Positions 55,416-64,000 of a stretch of DNA of 64,000 nt are shown in pieces. Source of the DNA: Sphingomonadaceae bacterium OTU29LAMAA1 (lineage in GTDB: Bacteria > Pseudomonadota > Alphaproteobacteria > Sphingomonadales > Sphingomonadaceae); assembly GCA_024072375.1 (NCBI GenBank), contig CP099617.1, positions 2,666,001-2,730,000 of the forward strand, in the 5' to 3' direction. A program made the position numbers and the translations under genes. Every line of letters begins with the position of its first letter. Positions within the stretch are counted from its first letter, which is position 1. The notes below the pieces were generated by a model, which saw only the letters and a list, made by a program, of their open reading frames with translations, searched no databases and was not told where the DNA came from.

Positions 55416-57332
55416 TCAGCGCGGCGTGAGAAGCTTGTCGAGGCCGGTTTCGCCGGTGCCAACCTTCTGCAGGCGCGGATAGCGGGGGCCGCCGTGATAG
55501 TCGATGGCCACCTCGCGATACCGCGTGCCGTTCTTGACCAACAGTCGGATCGGTTCTTTCGAACTCTGGGCGGTGACGATCGCGGTCTTGATCGCGTCCC
55601 CGCTATAGGCGACGCCATTGACCGCCTGCACCATCGTGCCGACGTCCAGCCCGGCCTTGAAGGCGGGACTGTCCCAGATCACCGCGGAGATTTCGCCGTC
55701 CTTGGCGATCGACAGGCCGATCGAATAGGTCGCGTTGATCGTGCCGGTCTTTTCCGCGTTGGTGAAATATTTGGTGGGCTCGGCGGTGTAGACCAGCTTG
55801 TAGCCGTTCATCGCGAAGCCGTTGACGGGCGCTGGCTGGCCCGTCTCCGTGATCCGTTTGCGTAGGAAGCCGGCCCAGTCGTAGGGCTGGATCGTGTTGA
55901 GCGTCGCCGCGACGTCGTCGAACGTATAGGTCAACTCGCCCCAGTCGCCATCGCGCACGCCGAAGAACGCCTTGGCGAAATCGTCGATCGATTTCGATCC
56001 GCCGGACTGCTGGCGGAGCATCGCGTCGACCTCCATCCAGACCATCAGGCCTTCGTTGTAATAATCCTCGCTACGTTGCCAGCTGACCCAGCCCTTGGGC
56101 CGGCGCGACGAAATGATCGGGTCGTTCGTGGTGTCGACCAGGCTGCGCCACTGGCGTGCGGGGGCGAGATCGTAGCTGCCGGCGATCCCCGCATACGCAT
56201 CCAGCGTGTCCTGTTTGCTGACGATGCCGGACCGTGCCTGAAGCACATAGCCCCAGAATTGGGTCTGCCCTTCGTACACCCACAGCAGCGAATCGCGCAT
56301 CGGCGTGCGGAAATCGGGCGTCCACAGGTCGGCACCGCGGCGGAACTTGCCGTCCCAGCTATGCGTGAATTCGTGCGGCAGCAGGTTGCGGCTGCCGGGG
56401 CCGGCGTCCCATTCGGTGAAATAGCCGGGGCGGACGCCATTTTCGGAACTGCGGTGATGCTCCAGCCCTATGCCGCCCAGCTGATCGGAGATCGAGAGCA
56501 GGAATTCATAGCGATCGTAATGCTGTGCGCCGAACGTCTTCACGGCCTGTTCGACCAGCCGCTTGTGGGCGTCGATCTGTTCGGGCTTGGCGGCGAGTTG
56601 TTCGGGGGAATCGGCAAAGACGTTGAGGTCCACGCGCGGCGACAGCGGCCACACCTTGCCGTAGCGGCCGGCGAGCACCGGCGAATCGACGAGGATCTCA
56701 TAGTTGGTCGTGTCGTAGGTATAGGTCGATCCTGTCGCTTTCGCCGGGATCGCACCCGCCGCGGTCCAGCCGGTCGGGAATTTCGCCGTCATCTGGATCG
56801 GGATCTGGCGCGTGTAATAGCCGGCCGGATACAGGCTCATCGAATTGGGCTGGAGGCTGATCATGTTGGGCGTCATCACGATACGGCCCTGTTCGGTCTT
56901 CGTGGCGGAAAGGAACTGGAACTCGGCCTCCAATGTCTTCACGCCGGCGGGCACGTCGATGTGGAAGGCGTAGACGTCCACCGTGTCGCGCGTCCACGGC
57001 AGGATACGGCCGTTACCGCGGATGACGAGGCCGGCGAATTTCTCGATCTCGCCCCGGGGAGTATGCGCGCCGGGCAACCATTTGGGAAACAGCAGCGCCA
57101 TCGGGCCGGACTTCGCAACCGGGATCGCCTCGCGGACGCGGAAGATGCCGCGTTCGGTGTCGGTGGCGTCGATATCGAGCTTCAGCGTGCCGGGGTAGGG
57201 GATGTCCTGCGCCGCAGGGATCGTCTCGACGAACGGCACCGGCTGCGGCGCGCTGTTACCGGCGGGCACCTGCGCCAGCGCGGGGGTGGCAACGGACAGG
57301 AGAAGGGAAGCGACAGCAGCGGTGCGGATCAT
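55416..57332 (-). CDS. M61 family aminopeptidase with PDZ domain
   Basis: Exported zinc peptidase of 638 aa. The signal peptide ends near residue 20 (TPALA), then comes a beta-rich N-terminal domain, then the HExxH site H320-E321-H324 in LLPHEFTHSWDGK, with a downstream Glu region LLWVYEGQTQFWG as third ligand. A PDZ domain lies near the C terminus (about 540-600, ISAVIWDSPAFKAGLDVGTM). Glycyl aminopeptidase activity is known for the family. It is periplasmic by prediction. Confidence 0.93.
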   Translation of the reverse strand: MIRTAAVASLLLSVATPALAQVPAGNSAPQPVPFVETIPAAQDIPYPGTLKLDIDATDTERGIFRVREAIPVAKSGPMALLFPKWLPGAHTPRGEIEKFAGLVIRGNGRILPWTRDTVDVYAFHIDVPAGVKTLEAEFQFLSATKTEQGRIVMTPNMISLQPNSMSLYPAGYYTRQIPIQMTAKFPTGWTAAGAIPAKATGSTYTYDTTNYEILVDSPVLAGRYGKVWPLSPRVDLNVFADSPEQLAAKPEQIDAHKRLVEQAVKTFGAQHYDRYEFLLSISDQLGGIGLEHHRSSENGVRPGYFTEWDAGPGSRNLLPHEFTHSWDGKFRRGADLWTPDFRTPMRDSLLWVYEGQTQFWGYVLQARSGIVSKQDTLDAYAGIAGSYDLAPARQWRSLVDTTNDPIISSRRPKGWVSWQRSEDYYNEGLMVWMEVDAMLRQQSGGSKSIDDFAKAFFGVRDGDWGELTYTFDDVAATLNTIQPYDWAGFLRKRITETGQPAPVNGFAMNGYKLVYTAEPTKYFTNAEKTGTINATYSIGLSIAKDGEISAVIWDSPAFKAGLDVGTMVQAVNGVAYSGDAIKTAIVTAQSSKEPIRLLVKNGTRYREVAIDYHGGPRYPRLQKVGTGETGLDKLLTPR

Positions 57333-57399
57333 GGGGAGCCTTCGGCAAGGAAATGTTGCTGCAGGGTGTAAGCGGCTGAAAGGTCAGCCGTCCAGCCCC

Positions 57400-58050
57400 T
57401 TAGCCGCCACCCAGCACGTTGATCGTGAACGCCAGCACGCCGAGGTTGAAGACGAACGCGGCGAGGCTCTGTCCCAGCACCACGCGGCGCATGCGGCGCG
57501 CGGTGACGGACACGTCCGACGTCTGGAACGTCATCCCCAGCGTCGCGCTGAAATACAGGAAGTCCCAGTAATCCGGCTGGTCGCAGTTCGGGAAATCCAG
57601 TCCGCCGGCATCGCTGCCACCGCCGTCGGGCAGGTAGAACAGATGCGCGTAGTGCAATGCATAGACCATGTTGGAAAACAGCCACGCCAGCACCAGCGTC
57701 GCGATCACCAGTGCGACCGCAAAGGCATCGCTGCGTCCCTTCACCTCTCCCGCCACCGCGACCAGGATCACGACCATCGTCGCCGCGGTGATCGCCAGCA
57801 ACGCCGCGCGGTTGGCATCGTTGTCGCGCGCGGTGCGCCGCATCCGCTCCGCATTGCCGTGACGGAACAGGCTGGCGAGCGACAGCAGGAAGATCGCGGC
57901 GGCGACATCGAACGCCGCCATGATCCCGCGTCCCGCGCCGAGCGCCGGAACGAACCCCGCCAACCCGGCGGCGAACAACAAGGCGAACATCGCGAACCGC
58001 GGCGGCGCGACCCGGCTGCCGATCCCCCAGAAGCGTTGCGGTGTGCTCAT
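57400..58050 (-). CDS. DUF1345 membrane protein
   Basis: Membrane protein of 216 aa with about five hydrophobic segments, and the family pattern SNMVYALHYAHLFY followed by DFLYFSATLGMTFQTSDVSVT, reminiscent of ion-channel pore regions. The function is not established. It is divergent from hisS with 49 bases between starts and lies 67 bases upstream of the M61 gene on the same strand. Confidence 0.88.
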   Translation of the reverse strand: MSTPQRFWGIGSRVAPPRFAMFALLFAAGLAGFVPALGAGRGIMAAFDVAAAIFLLSLASLFRHGNAERMRRTARDNDANRAALLAITAATMVVILVAVAGEVKGRSDAFAVALVIATLVLAWLFSNMVYALHYAHLFYLPDGGGSDAGGLDFPNCDQPDYWDFLYFSATLGMTFQTSDVSVTARRMRRVVLGQSLAAFVFNLGVLAFTINVLGGG

Positions 58051-58099
58051 CGCGAGGTGCTAGCGCTTGGCGCGGGTCTCGCCTAGATACCGCGCCCAT

Positions 58100-59461
58100 A
58101 TGGCCCGTATCGAAACGCCGCGCCGGGTGCGCGGAACCCAGGACATCTTCGGCGAGGAACAGCGTCGCTTCGCGCATGTGCTCGACACGTTCGAACGCGT
58201 GCGCCGGCTCTATTGCTTCCAACGCGTCGACCTGCCGGTGTTCGAGGCGACCGAAGTCTTCGCCCGCTCGATCGGCGAGACGACCGACGTCGTGTCGAAG
58301 GAGATGTATACCTTTCCCGACCGCGGCGGCGATTCGCTCACCCTGCGTCCGGAGTTTACCGCCGGCATCGCCCGCGCCTTCCTGACCGAGGGCTGGCAGC
58401 AATATACGCCGCTCAAGCTCTCCACCAGCGGCGCGGTGTTCCGCTACGAACGCCCGCAAAAGGGCCGATACCGCCAGTTCCACCAGATCGACGCGGAGAT
58501 CCTCGGCGCGCCCGAGCCGGCGGCGGACGTCGAGCTATTGGTGATGGCCGACCAGGTCCTCCGCGAACTGGGTATCGCGGATGGCGTGACCTTGCAGCTC
58601 AACACCCTTGGCGACGCAGAGACGCGCGAAGCGTGGCGAGCAGGCCTCGTCGCGCATTTCGAGGCGCACCGCGGCGAACTGTCCGAAGACAGCCTGACCC
58701 GCCTTGACAAGAACCCGATGCGCATCCTCGACAGCAAGGACCCGCGCGATCGCCCCATCGCCGACGCCGCGCCCGACATCGACGCCTATCTGACCGACGA
58801 GGCCCGCGCGTTCTTCGACGCGGTCACCGCAGGGCTGGATGCGGCGGGCGTAGCGTGGACCCGCAACGCCCGGCTGGTCCGCGGCCTCGATTACTACCGC
58901 CACACCGCATTCGAGTTCGTCACCGACCGTCTCGGCGCACAGGGCACCGTGCTCGCCGGCGGCCGTTACGACGGCCTGGTGGAGTCGCTCGGCGGCGCGC
59001 CGACGGCTGGTGTGGGCTGGGCTGCGGGTGTCGAGCGGCTGGCGATGTTGCTCGACGAACCGGCAGCGGCGGTAACGGCGGTCACCGTCATCCCGGTCAG
59101 CGCGCAGGCAGAACCTGCCGCCCTGTCGCTGTTAAGTGATTTGCGTCGCGCGCATGCGACCGCTGACATGGCGTTCCGGGGCAACATGAAAAAGCGTATG
59201 GCGAGGGCCAATGCGCAAGGGTCGTCACTGGCGGCGTTGGTCACGTGTAGCGATGACGGTGCGTCCTCGATCGCGGTGAAGGTTCTGGGAACCGGTCAGC
59301 AATACGACCTGTCGGACACGGACGTGGATGCCTTCATCCACGCGGCGACGCTCTATACGCAAGGCGTAACGGATGACGACGTCGACTCGGACACCGTACT
59401 CGAAGAGATGATCGCCGAGTGGAGGGATGGCGTCTGGACGTCGCAGGACGTCACCGAATGA
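58100..59461 (+). CDS. hisS: histidyl-tRNA synthetase
   Basis: Class II aminoacyl-tRNA synthetase of 453 aa. Class II motifs are visible: [20 protein letters not shown] and [20 protein letters not shown] (motif 2 with [16 protein letters not shown]), the histidine-binding [13 protein letters not shown], and AAGVERL (motif 3). After the anticodon-binding domain the protein carries an acidic tail of about 45 residues ([20 protein letters not shown] to the end) that differs from the usual short end. The ATG at 58100 is preferred over GTG upstream. Its stop overlaps prfA. Confidence 0.95.
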   Translation: MARIETPRRVRGTQDIFGEEQRRFAHVLDTFERVRRLYCFQRVDLPVFEATEVFARSIGETTDVVSKEMYTFPDRGGDSLTLRPEFTAGIARAFLTEGWQQYTPLKLSTSGAVFRYERPQKGRYRQFHQIDAEILGAPEPAADVELLVMADQVLRELGIADGVTLQLNTLGDAETREAWRAGLVAHFEAHRGELSEDSLTRLDKNPMRILDSKDPRDRPIADAAPDIDAYLTDEARAFFDAVTAGLDAAGVAWTRNARLVRGLDYYRHTAFEFVTDRLGAQGTVLAGGRYDGLVESLGGAPTAGVGWAAGVERLAMLLDEPAAAVTAVTVIPVSAQAEPAALSLLSDLRRAHATADMAFRGNMKKRMARANAQGSSLAALVTCSDDGASSIAVKVLGTGQQYDLSDTDVDAFIHAATLYTQGVTDDDVDSDTVLEEMIAEWRDGVWTSQDVTE

Positions 59462-60537
59462 CCACCATCTCCCCCGAACGGATCGCGCAGATCGAGGCGC
59501 GGCGGGACGAGTTGCAGGCGCTCATGTCCACCGGCGACCTGCCCAGCGATCGCTTCGTCGCGGTGTCGAAGGAATATGCCGAACTCGAACCCGTCGCGCA
59601 GGCGGCGGGCGAGGTACGGCGGCTGCGGCAGGAGGCGGACAGCCTCGCCTATATAGCCGAGGACACCGGCGACGAGGAACTGCGCCAGATGGCGGCGGAG
59701 GAACTGCGCGACAATCGCGCCGCGCTCGACGCCGCCGACCGCCGCCTCGCGCTCGCGCTGCTGCCGCGCGACGCCGCCGACGAACGCGCCGCGATGCTCG
59801 AAATCCGCGCCGGCACCGGCGGCGACGAGGCGGCGCTGTTCGCCGGCGACCTGTTCCGCATGTACCAGCGCTATGCCGAGGGGCAGGGCTGGCGCGTCGA
59901 GCTCATCAGCGGCTCGTCCTCCGACGCCGGCGGCTTCAAGGAAGTCGTCGCCAGCGTCACCGGCACCGGCGTGTTCGCCAAGCTCAAATTCGAAGCCGGC
60001 GTCCACCGCGTCCAGCGCGTTCCCGCCACCGAAGCCGGCGGCCGCATCCACACCTCCGCCGCCACCGTCGCAGTGCTGCCCGAGGCGGAGGAGGTCGACG
60101 TCCGCATCGACGAGGCGAAAGACCTGCGCATCGACGTCTACCGCTCGTCCGGCCCCGGCGGCCAGTCGGTCAACACCACCGACAGCGCGGTCCGCATCAC
60201 CCACCTGCCCACCGGCCTCGTCGTGATCCAGCAGGACGAAAAATCGCAGCACAAGAACAAGGCCAAGGCTTTGAAAGTCCTGCGCACCCGCCTGTACGAG
60301 GCGGAGCGCGAACGGCTGGCCAGCGAACGCTCCGGCACGCGCAAGGCGATGGTCGGCTCCGGCGACCGCTCGGAACGCATCCGCACCTACAATTTCCCGC
60401 AAGGCCGCGTCACCGACCACCGCATCAACCTGACCCTCCACCGCCTGCCGGAGATCATGCAGGGCGAGATGGACGAACTGATCGGCGCCCTCATCGCCCA
60501 GGACGAAGCGGAGCGCCTGGCCTCCTTGGATGGCTGA
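59458..60537 (+). CDS. prfA: peptide chain release factor 1
   Basis: Release factor of 359 aa for UAA and UAG stops. The peptidyl-hydrolysis motif GGQ is at 234-236 ([12 protein letters not shown]), and family segments [14 protein letters not shown] and [20 protein letters not shown] are intact. It is translationally coupled to hisS by an ATGA overlap. The enzyme that methylates the GGQ glutamine, PrmC, is encoded next, beyond a repeat-filled 338-base gap. Confidence 0.97.
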   Translation: MTTISPERIAQIEARRDELQALMSTGDLPSDRFVAVSKEYAELEPVAQAAGEVRRLRQEADSLAYIAEDTGDEELRQMAAEELRDNRAALDAADRRLALALLPRDAADERAAMLEIRAGTGGDEAALFAGDLFRMYQRYAEGQGWRVELISGSSSDAGGFKEVVASVTGTGVFAKLKFEAGVHRVQRVPATEAGGRIHTSAATVAVLPEAEEVDVRIDEAKDLRIDVYRSSGPGGQSVNTTDSAVRITHLPTGLVVIQQDEKSQHKNKAKALKVLRTRLYEAERERLASERSGTRKAMVGSGDRSERIRTYNFPQGRVTDHRINLTLHRLPEIMQGEMDELIGALIAQDEAERLASLDG

Positions 60538-60544
60538 CGACCGC

Positions 60545-60572
60545 CGTCACCCGGACTCGTTCCGGGGTCCAC
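60545..60572. repeat. solitary arm of the GTCACCCGGACT repeat
   Basis: CGTCACCCGGACTCGTTCCG followed by GGGTCCACT matches one arm of the inverted repeat at 4043-4156. No second arm is present nearby, so it looks like half an element or a decayed copy. Confidence 0.65.
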
Positions 60573-60617
60573 TGCGCCGCTGGGGGAAGTTACCTGCGAT
60601 GGCGCGGTCGGTATGAA

Positions 60618-60850
60618 AGAGGTTGGTCCACGCGAAGCCGCGAAGCCGCGAAGACAGAAGCTGGTTCACGCGGAGGCGCGGAGACGCGGAGCTACAGTCC
60701 TCCGCGCCAGCGGCCGTCACACCTGCACCGCCGACCCAAGCTGCACACTGGGTTGGAAGACAGAGGCTTCGCCCGGTCCCACTCTCCGCGTCTCCGCGTC
60801 TCCGCGTGAATCTCTTCTGCTTCGCGTCATCGCGTCGTCGCGTGGACACA
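60618..60850. repeat. GCGGAG-type palindromic repeat, copy 3
   Basis: The left arm (about 60618-60692) has CGCGAAGCCGCGAAGACAGA, then GGTTCACGCGGAGGCGCGGAGACGCGGA. The right arm (about 60781-60850) has CTCCGCGTCTCCGCGTCTCC, then GCGTGAATC. The gap from prfA to prmC (338 bases) contains this element and no gene. It ends about 25 bases before the prmC start. Confidence 0.83.
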
Positions 60851-60875
60851 TTTTTCGGCGCAGCGGAACGGCAGC

Positions 60876-61697
60876 ATGACCCTCCGCACCGCCCTGACCG
60901 ATGCTGCCAGACGCTTCGCCTTCTCCCCCACCGCGCGCCTCGATGCCGAGCTGCTGTTGGCCCACGCGCTCGGGATCGACCGCAACGCGCTGCTGCTCGA
61001 TATGGACCGCCCGGTCCCCGCCACCTTCGCCGCATTCGTCGATCGCCGCGCGAACCACGAACCTGTCGCCTATATCACCGGCACCCGCGGCTTCTGGACG
61101 ATCGATCTCGCCGTCGGCCCCGGCGCGCTGGTCCCGCGCCCCGATAGCGAGACGCTGCTCATCGCCGCGCAAGCCCATTTCGGCACCCGCCACCCCGCCA
61201 CGATCCTCGACCTCGGCACCGGCCCCGGCACGTTGCTGCTCGCCGCGCTCGACGAATGGTCCGCCCACGGCCTCGGCATCGACCGGTCCGCGCAGGCGCT
61301 CGGCTACGCCACCGCCAACGCCGCCACGCTCGGCATGACGGATCGCGCCCGCTTCGCACTCGGCCACTGGGCCGACGCCATCGACGCGCGCTTCGACCTG
61401 ATCCTAGCCAACCCGCCCTATATCGGCACCGGCGAGGACCTGCCCGACGAGGTGTGCGCCCACGAACCCGCGGCTGCCCTGTTCGCCGGCGCGGACGGCC
61501 TCGACGACTATCGTATCCTCGCCCACCAACTCCCCCGCCTGATCGCGCCCCACGGCTGCGCGGCGGTAGAAATAGGCCACACGCAAGCCGCACAAGTCGC
61601 CGCACTGTTCGCCGCGCAGGGCCTCGCCAGCGCCGTCCATCGCGACCTCGGCGACCGCGACCGCTGCCTGCTCGTCACCCCCGGGGGCGGGGCTTGA
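60876..61697 (+). CDS. prmC: release factor glutamine N5-methyltransferase
   Basis: HemK-type methyltransferase of 273 aa acting on the GGQ glutamine of release factors. It has an N-terminal helical domain, SAM motif ILDLGTGPGTLLLA (about 109-122) and the catalytic N179-P-P-Y182. It acts on the product of prfA just upstream. The ATG at 60876 directly follows repeat copy 3; CGGCAGC gives only a weak ribosome-binding site. Confidence 0.95.
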   Translation: MTLRTALTDAARRFAFSPTARLDAELLLAHALGIDRNALLLDMDRPVPATFAAFVDRRANHEPVAYITGTRGFWTIDLAVGPGALVPRPDSETLLIAAQAHFGTRHPATILDLGTGPGTLLLAALDEWSAHGLGIDRSAQALGYATANAATLGMTDRARFALGHWADAIDARFDLILANPPYIGTGEDLPDEVCAHEPAAALFAGADGLDDYRILAHQLPRLIAPHGCAAVEIGHTQAAQVAALFAAQGLASAVHRDLGDRDRCLLVTPGGGA

Positions 61698-61870
61698 AAG
61701 AACCGGTCGCGAACATCACATTTCACTTGTAGGATCGGTCTCTTGCCAGCTATTGGTCAGGCCGGGGCACGCACTATCAACAGAATTCGCGTTGATCGTT
61801 GGGTGATGGCCCGCATCCTTCGTCATGCAGCCACTGGTGTCCGGTGGTGATGACAGGCTCGCGCGTCGCT

Positions 61871-61923
61871 TACGGCCCGCAGCGACCCGGAGGGTTGCAC
61901 CGTTGAACGGGAGCAAGGCCGTA
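61871..61923 (+). ncRNA. candidate structured leader upstream of DUF4167
   Basis: A 7-bp outer stem pairs TACGGCC (61871-61877) with GGCCGTA (61917-61923). Directly stacked on its 3' side is an inner stem TTGC-A-CCG / CGG-GA-GCAA with loop TTGAA (61895-61916). It is 53 bases upstream of the TTG start of the DUF4167 gene, in a 278-base gap after prmC that otherwise shows no gene. It could be a cis-regulatory RNA. This is a sequence-only prediction. Confidence 0.4.
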
Positions 61924-61975
61924 GTGGCCGAATTGGTTTTGAGGACCAGATATACTCTGATCGTGGGACAGTAGC

Positions 61976-63004
61976 TTGATCAACAATCGGCAGCAGAACG
62001 GCCGTCGTCGCGGTCGTGGCGGCAACAATAACGGTGGCGGCGGCAACGGTCCGCGGCAGGGTGGCCAGGGTCGGCCGGACAACGGCAACCGCATCGACAG
62101 CCGTGCGCGCGGCAACGCGAACCAGTTGTTCGAGAAGTACAAGAACCTCGCCGGTGAAGCGCAGCGCCAAGGCGACCGCGTCAACACCGAATATTATCTG
62201 CAATTCGCGGACCATTACTTCCGCGTCCTCGCCGACCAGCGCGGCCGCTTCGAAGACAATACCCAGCCCAAGCGCCAGGCGCCGTTCGACCTTAACGACG
62301 ACGACGATTACGGCGACGAGGGCGAACCGATCCGTGCCGGCGAGCAGGACGGCGATGTCCGCGACCAGCAGCAGCGAGACGGGCAGCAGCGTGATGGCGG
62401 CCAGCGCGATCAGGGTCAGCAGCGCGACTATCAACAGCGCGACGATCGTCCGCAGCGCCGCGATCGTCAGGATGGCGACCAGCGTCAGGCCCGCAATTGG
62501 GAAGATCGCGGCAATGGCAATCGCGACGGCAATCGTGACGACCGGCCGCAGCAGCGCGAGGATCGCCCCCAGCGTGACGACCGCCCCCAGCGCGAAGAAC
62601 GTATGGCGCGCGACGATCGCCCGCAGCGAGAGGATCGCGTTCGCCGTCCCCGTTTCGAGGCGGCCGAGCAGCCGGTCGAGGTCGCTGGCCAACGTCGTGC
62701 CGATCCGGTGACCGCCGGGGAATCGCTCCGCGATCGTGCCGAATCGGTGCTTGAGGCGGATGCGCCGGTGCTCGCACCCAAGCGCCGTGGCCGTCCCCGC
62801 CGCGACGCACAGATCGATGCTGCGCCTCTCGCGATGGAGAACGCTGCAACGGACATCAGCGCTGCCGAAAGCAACGGCGTCGATGCCGATCGTCTGCCAC
62901 CGTCACTGAATATCGCCGCTGCCAACGACGGCGGAGACGAGGCGCCCAAGCCTCGCCGCCGCCGCACCGTTCGCACTCCCGTCGAGGAAGCGCCCGCCGA
63001 ATAA
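61976..63004 (+). CDS. DUF4167 protein, putative RNA-binding
   Basis: Protein of 342 aa. The N terminus NNRQQNGRRRGRGGNNNGGG is Arg/Gly-rich and precedes the conserved DUF4167 block RIDSRARGNANQLFEKYKNL...NTEYYLQFADHYFRVLAD (about 38-85). Residues about 125-225 are a highly charged, repetitive Gln/Arg/Asp stretch with many DDRPQR-type units. The C terminus ends in basic (KPRRRRTVRT) and acidic patches. TTG at 61976 is the start, supported by GGGAC and by lack of an earlier ATG. RNA binding is inferred from composition; the function is unknown. Confidence 0.85.
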   Translation: MINNRQQNGRRRGRGGNNNGGGGNGPRQGGQGRPDNGNRIDSRARGNANQLFEKYKNLAGEAQRQGDRVNTEYYLQFADHYFRVLADQRGRFEDNTQPKRQAPFDLNDDDDYGDEGEPIRAGEQDGDVRDQQQRDGQQRDGGQRDQGQQRDYQQRDDRPQRRDRQDGDQRQARNWEDRGNGNRDGNRDDRPQQREDRPQRDDRPQREERMARDDRPQREDRVRRPRFEAAEQPVEVAGQRRADPVTAGESLRDRAESVLEADAPVLAPKRRGRPRRDAQIDAAPLAMENAATDISAAESNGVDADRLPPSLNIAAANDGGDEAPKPRRRRTVRTPVEEAPAE

Positions 63005-63027
63005 GCGACGGCGTTCGCTGGCAGAGC

Positions 63028-63060
63028 GAAAGGCCGGCTCCCTGCGGGAGCCGGCCTTTC
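63028..63060. terminator. perfect 15-bp terminator hairpin after DUF4167
   Basis: GAAAGGCCGGCTCCC and its full complement enclose a 3-base loop (TGC). The stem ends CCTTTC on the plus strand, a short T-run, and mirrors this on the minus strand, so it can serve both convergent genes. Confidence 0.85.
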
Positions 63061-63093
63061 GTGCGTCCGGCTTCGTCCGCGACTTGCCCGGTA

Positions 63094-63375
63094 TCACCCG
63101 TCGAAGCGCTCGACGTCCTCGTCATGCCCGGTGCCCGAACTCAGGAACACCAGACCCATCAGCGCGCCGGCCATTACGATCGACCCGCCCACGCCGCCGA
63201 TCACCGCCGCCATCGTCACCAGTCGCAGCGGCCCGTGCACCCACGCCAACCCGACGATCGCGCCCGCGCTGCACACCGCCGCGACCAGGATCATCCATGC
63301 CATGATCGCGCGAAAGCGGCGCCATGCGTGGGCAGCCTGTGCCGGGTCGTCCAATCCTGTCGGGGCTTCACGCAT
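63094..63375 (-). CDS. small two-helix membrane protein, unknown function
   Basis: Protein of 93 aa starting MREAPTGLDDPAQAAHAWRR, with two hydrophobic helices (about residues 25-47 and 52-78) and an acidic C terminus (SGTGHDEDVERFDG). The ATG at 63375 is chosen because sequence beyond it looks non-coding; the ribosome-binding site is poor. It is convergent with DUF4167 across the terminator and divergent from the CBS gene. I do not recognise a family. Confidence 0.65.
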   Translation of the reverse strand: MREAPTGLDDPAQAAHAWRRFRAIMAWMILVAAVCSAGAIVGLAWVHGPLRLVTMAAVIGGVGGSIVMAGALMGLVFLSSGTGHDEDVERFDG

Positions 63376-63463
63376 GTTTTTGCCAATGCCCCGCAAACGT
63401 GGTCTGCTCAATCCCGCACCGACGCCGCATCGCACGGAGTCGGGCGGATGAGGAGACGATGGC

Positions 63464-63892
63464 ATGACGATCGCGGCAATCCTGAAGGACAAGGGCGACG
63501 ACGTCGTGTCGCTGCCCCGTACGGCGACGGTGGGGCAGGCGCTGGCGTTGCTGGCCGACAAGCGGATCGGTGCGGTGCCGGTCGTCGATGGCGCGGCGGT
63601 GGTCGGCATCTTCTCCGAACGCGATGTCGTTTATGGACTGGCTGCCTATGGCCCGGCGGCGCTCGACCGGATCCTTGCCGACGTGATGACCCAACCGGTG
63701 CAGAGCGTCACCCCAAAAGAGCCCGTCATCGGGGCATTGTCGCTGATGACCCGGCGTCGCATCCGTCACCTGCCGGTGGTTGAGGGAGAGCGGATGGTCG
63801 GCTTCGTCTCGATCGGCGATCTCGTCAAATATCGCATCGACCGGATCGAGGCTGACGCCGCGGCGATGCGCGACTATATCCAGACCGCCTAG
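63464..63892 (+). CDS. CBS-domain pair protein
   Basis: Stand-alone protein of 142 aa with two CBS motifs: ATVGQALALLADKRIGAVPVVD...GIFSERDVVYGL and KEPVIGALSLMTRRRIRHLPVV...GFVSIGDLVKYRI. Such proteins bind adenine nucleotides or NAD and sense energy state. The partner is unknown. There is no attached catalytic domain. Confidence 0.92.
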   Translation: MTIAAILKDKGDDVVSLPRTATVGQALALLADKRIGAVPVVDGAAVVGIFSERDVVYGLAAYGPAALDRILADVMTQPVQSVTPKEPVIGALSLMTRRRIRHLPVVEGERMVGFVSIGDLVKYRIDRIEADAAAMRDYIQTA

Positions 63893-64000
63893 GCGGCGGC
63901 CGCAACCGGCCGCTTCCGCACCACTGCGATCAGCTCTCGCACCGTTCCACGCGCGAACAGCGCCAGCCACGCGCCATAGGTCGCGACGCCGACGCCGACG
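63889..64000 (-). CDS. 3' end of a gene cut by the window edge
   Basis: A minus-strand frame ends at TAG (63889-63891) and continues open past position 64000. The visible C terminus includes ATYGAWLALFARGTVRELIA and the end VVRKRPVAAAA, a hydrophobic stretch followed by a basic tail, consistent with the end of a membrane protein. No family can be assigned from 36 residues. It overlaps the CBS gene stop by 4 bases tail to tail. Confidence 0.5.
   Translation of the reverse strand, partial: VGVGVATYGAWLALFARGTVRELIAVVRKRPVAAAA

Noticed and set aside
61933..61956. Possible sigma-70 promoter (TTGGTT...TATACT) before DUF4167
   Set aside because: Spacing between the two boxes is only 12 bases, too short for a normal promoter, so only the TATACT resemblance remains.

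Overview
The window looks like chromosomal DNA of a sphingomonad alphaproteobacterium (Sphingomonas or a near relative). The reasons are the uniformly GC-rich, GC3-biased genes, very dense packing with many 1-4 base gene overlaps, an alphaproteobacterial DUF4167 protein, a long-signal TonB-receptor-like protein with an EIVVTGR segment, the ctaB/ctaG/ctaE/SURF1 oxidase-assembly cluster and the ybgC-tolQRAB-pal order. The genus call is inference. I see no rRNA, tRNA, insertion sequence, prophage or CRISPR array. The accessory-looking content is several families of short palindromic intergenic repeats.

Layout. 0.2-5.8 kb: gamma carbonic anhydrase, then a tyrosine/homogentisate catabolic cluster on the minus strand (hppD, hmgA, maiA, Rieske protein, alpha/beta hydrolase). 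It faces a MarR-type regulator across a short region holding two related 20-bp operator-like sites. 5.8-8.6 kb: a large TonB-receptor-like outer-membrane protein with a glycine-rich insert. 8.7-11 kb: an osmoprotectant ABC importer with fused permease and binding protein. 11-14 kb: SDR, pterin-4a-carbinolamine dehydratase, a minimal zincin, ccmA-ccmB and a small membrane protein. 14.2-20.3 kb: a minus-strand cluster reading ctaB, 44-aa protein, ctaG, ctaE, DUF983, SURF1, thrC, RNA methyltransferase. 20.5-27.6 kb: a haem-oxygenase-like iron enzyme, a DUF1800/DUF1501 secreted pair, then ctaC-ctaD with an intrinsic terminator. 27.8-33 kb: pyrE, serine hydrolase, pdxJ, acpS, lepB, PerM-type permease. 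33-38.4 kb: a glycan/lipid-glycosylation island. 38.5-41.5 kb: ubiG diverging from lysC and a flavin oxidoreductase. 41.8-47.2 kb: a lipoprotein and the Tol-Pal envelope system. 47.4-48.5 kb: an SPFH protein with a ribbon-helix-helix partner and a perfect palindrome upstream. 48.5-58 kb: S1/P1 nuclease, isoaspartyl peptidase, acyltransferase, ispG, a VapBC-like module coupled to EamA and GNAT genes, ppa, an M61 peptidase and DUF1345. 58-64 kb: hisS-prfA, prmC, DUF4167 with a structured leader, a small membrane protein, a CBS protein and a gene cut by the window end.

How the parts fit. Two groups, ctaCD and ctaB-ctaG-ctaE-SURF1, together encode and assemble an aa3-type cytochrome c oxidase, and ccmAB feeds cytochrome c maturation. 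hppD-hmgA-maiA would take 4-hydroxyphenylpyruvate to fumarylacetoacetate under the adjacent MarR protein. No fumarylacetoacetase is present locally. Tol-Pal, lepB, the glycosyltransferases and the TonB-like receptor serve the envelope. hisS, prfA and prmC serve translation. The least explained elements are the paired operators at the hpp locus, the SPFH/RHH unit with its palindrome, the DUF4167 leader fold, the Gly-rich receptor insert, the DUF1800/DUF1501 pair and the repeat families.
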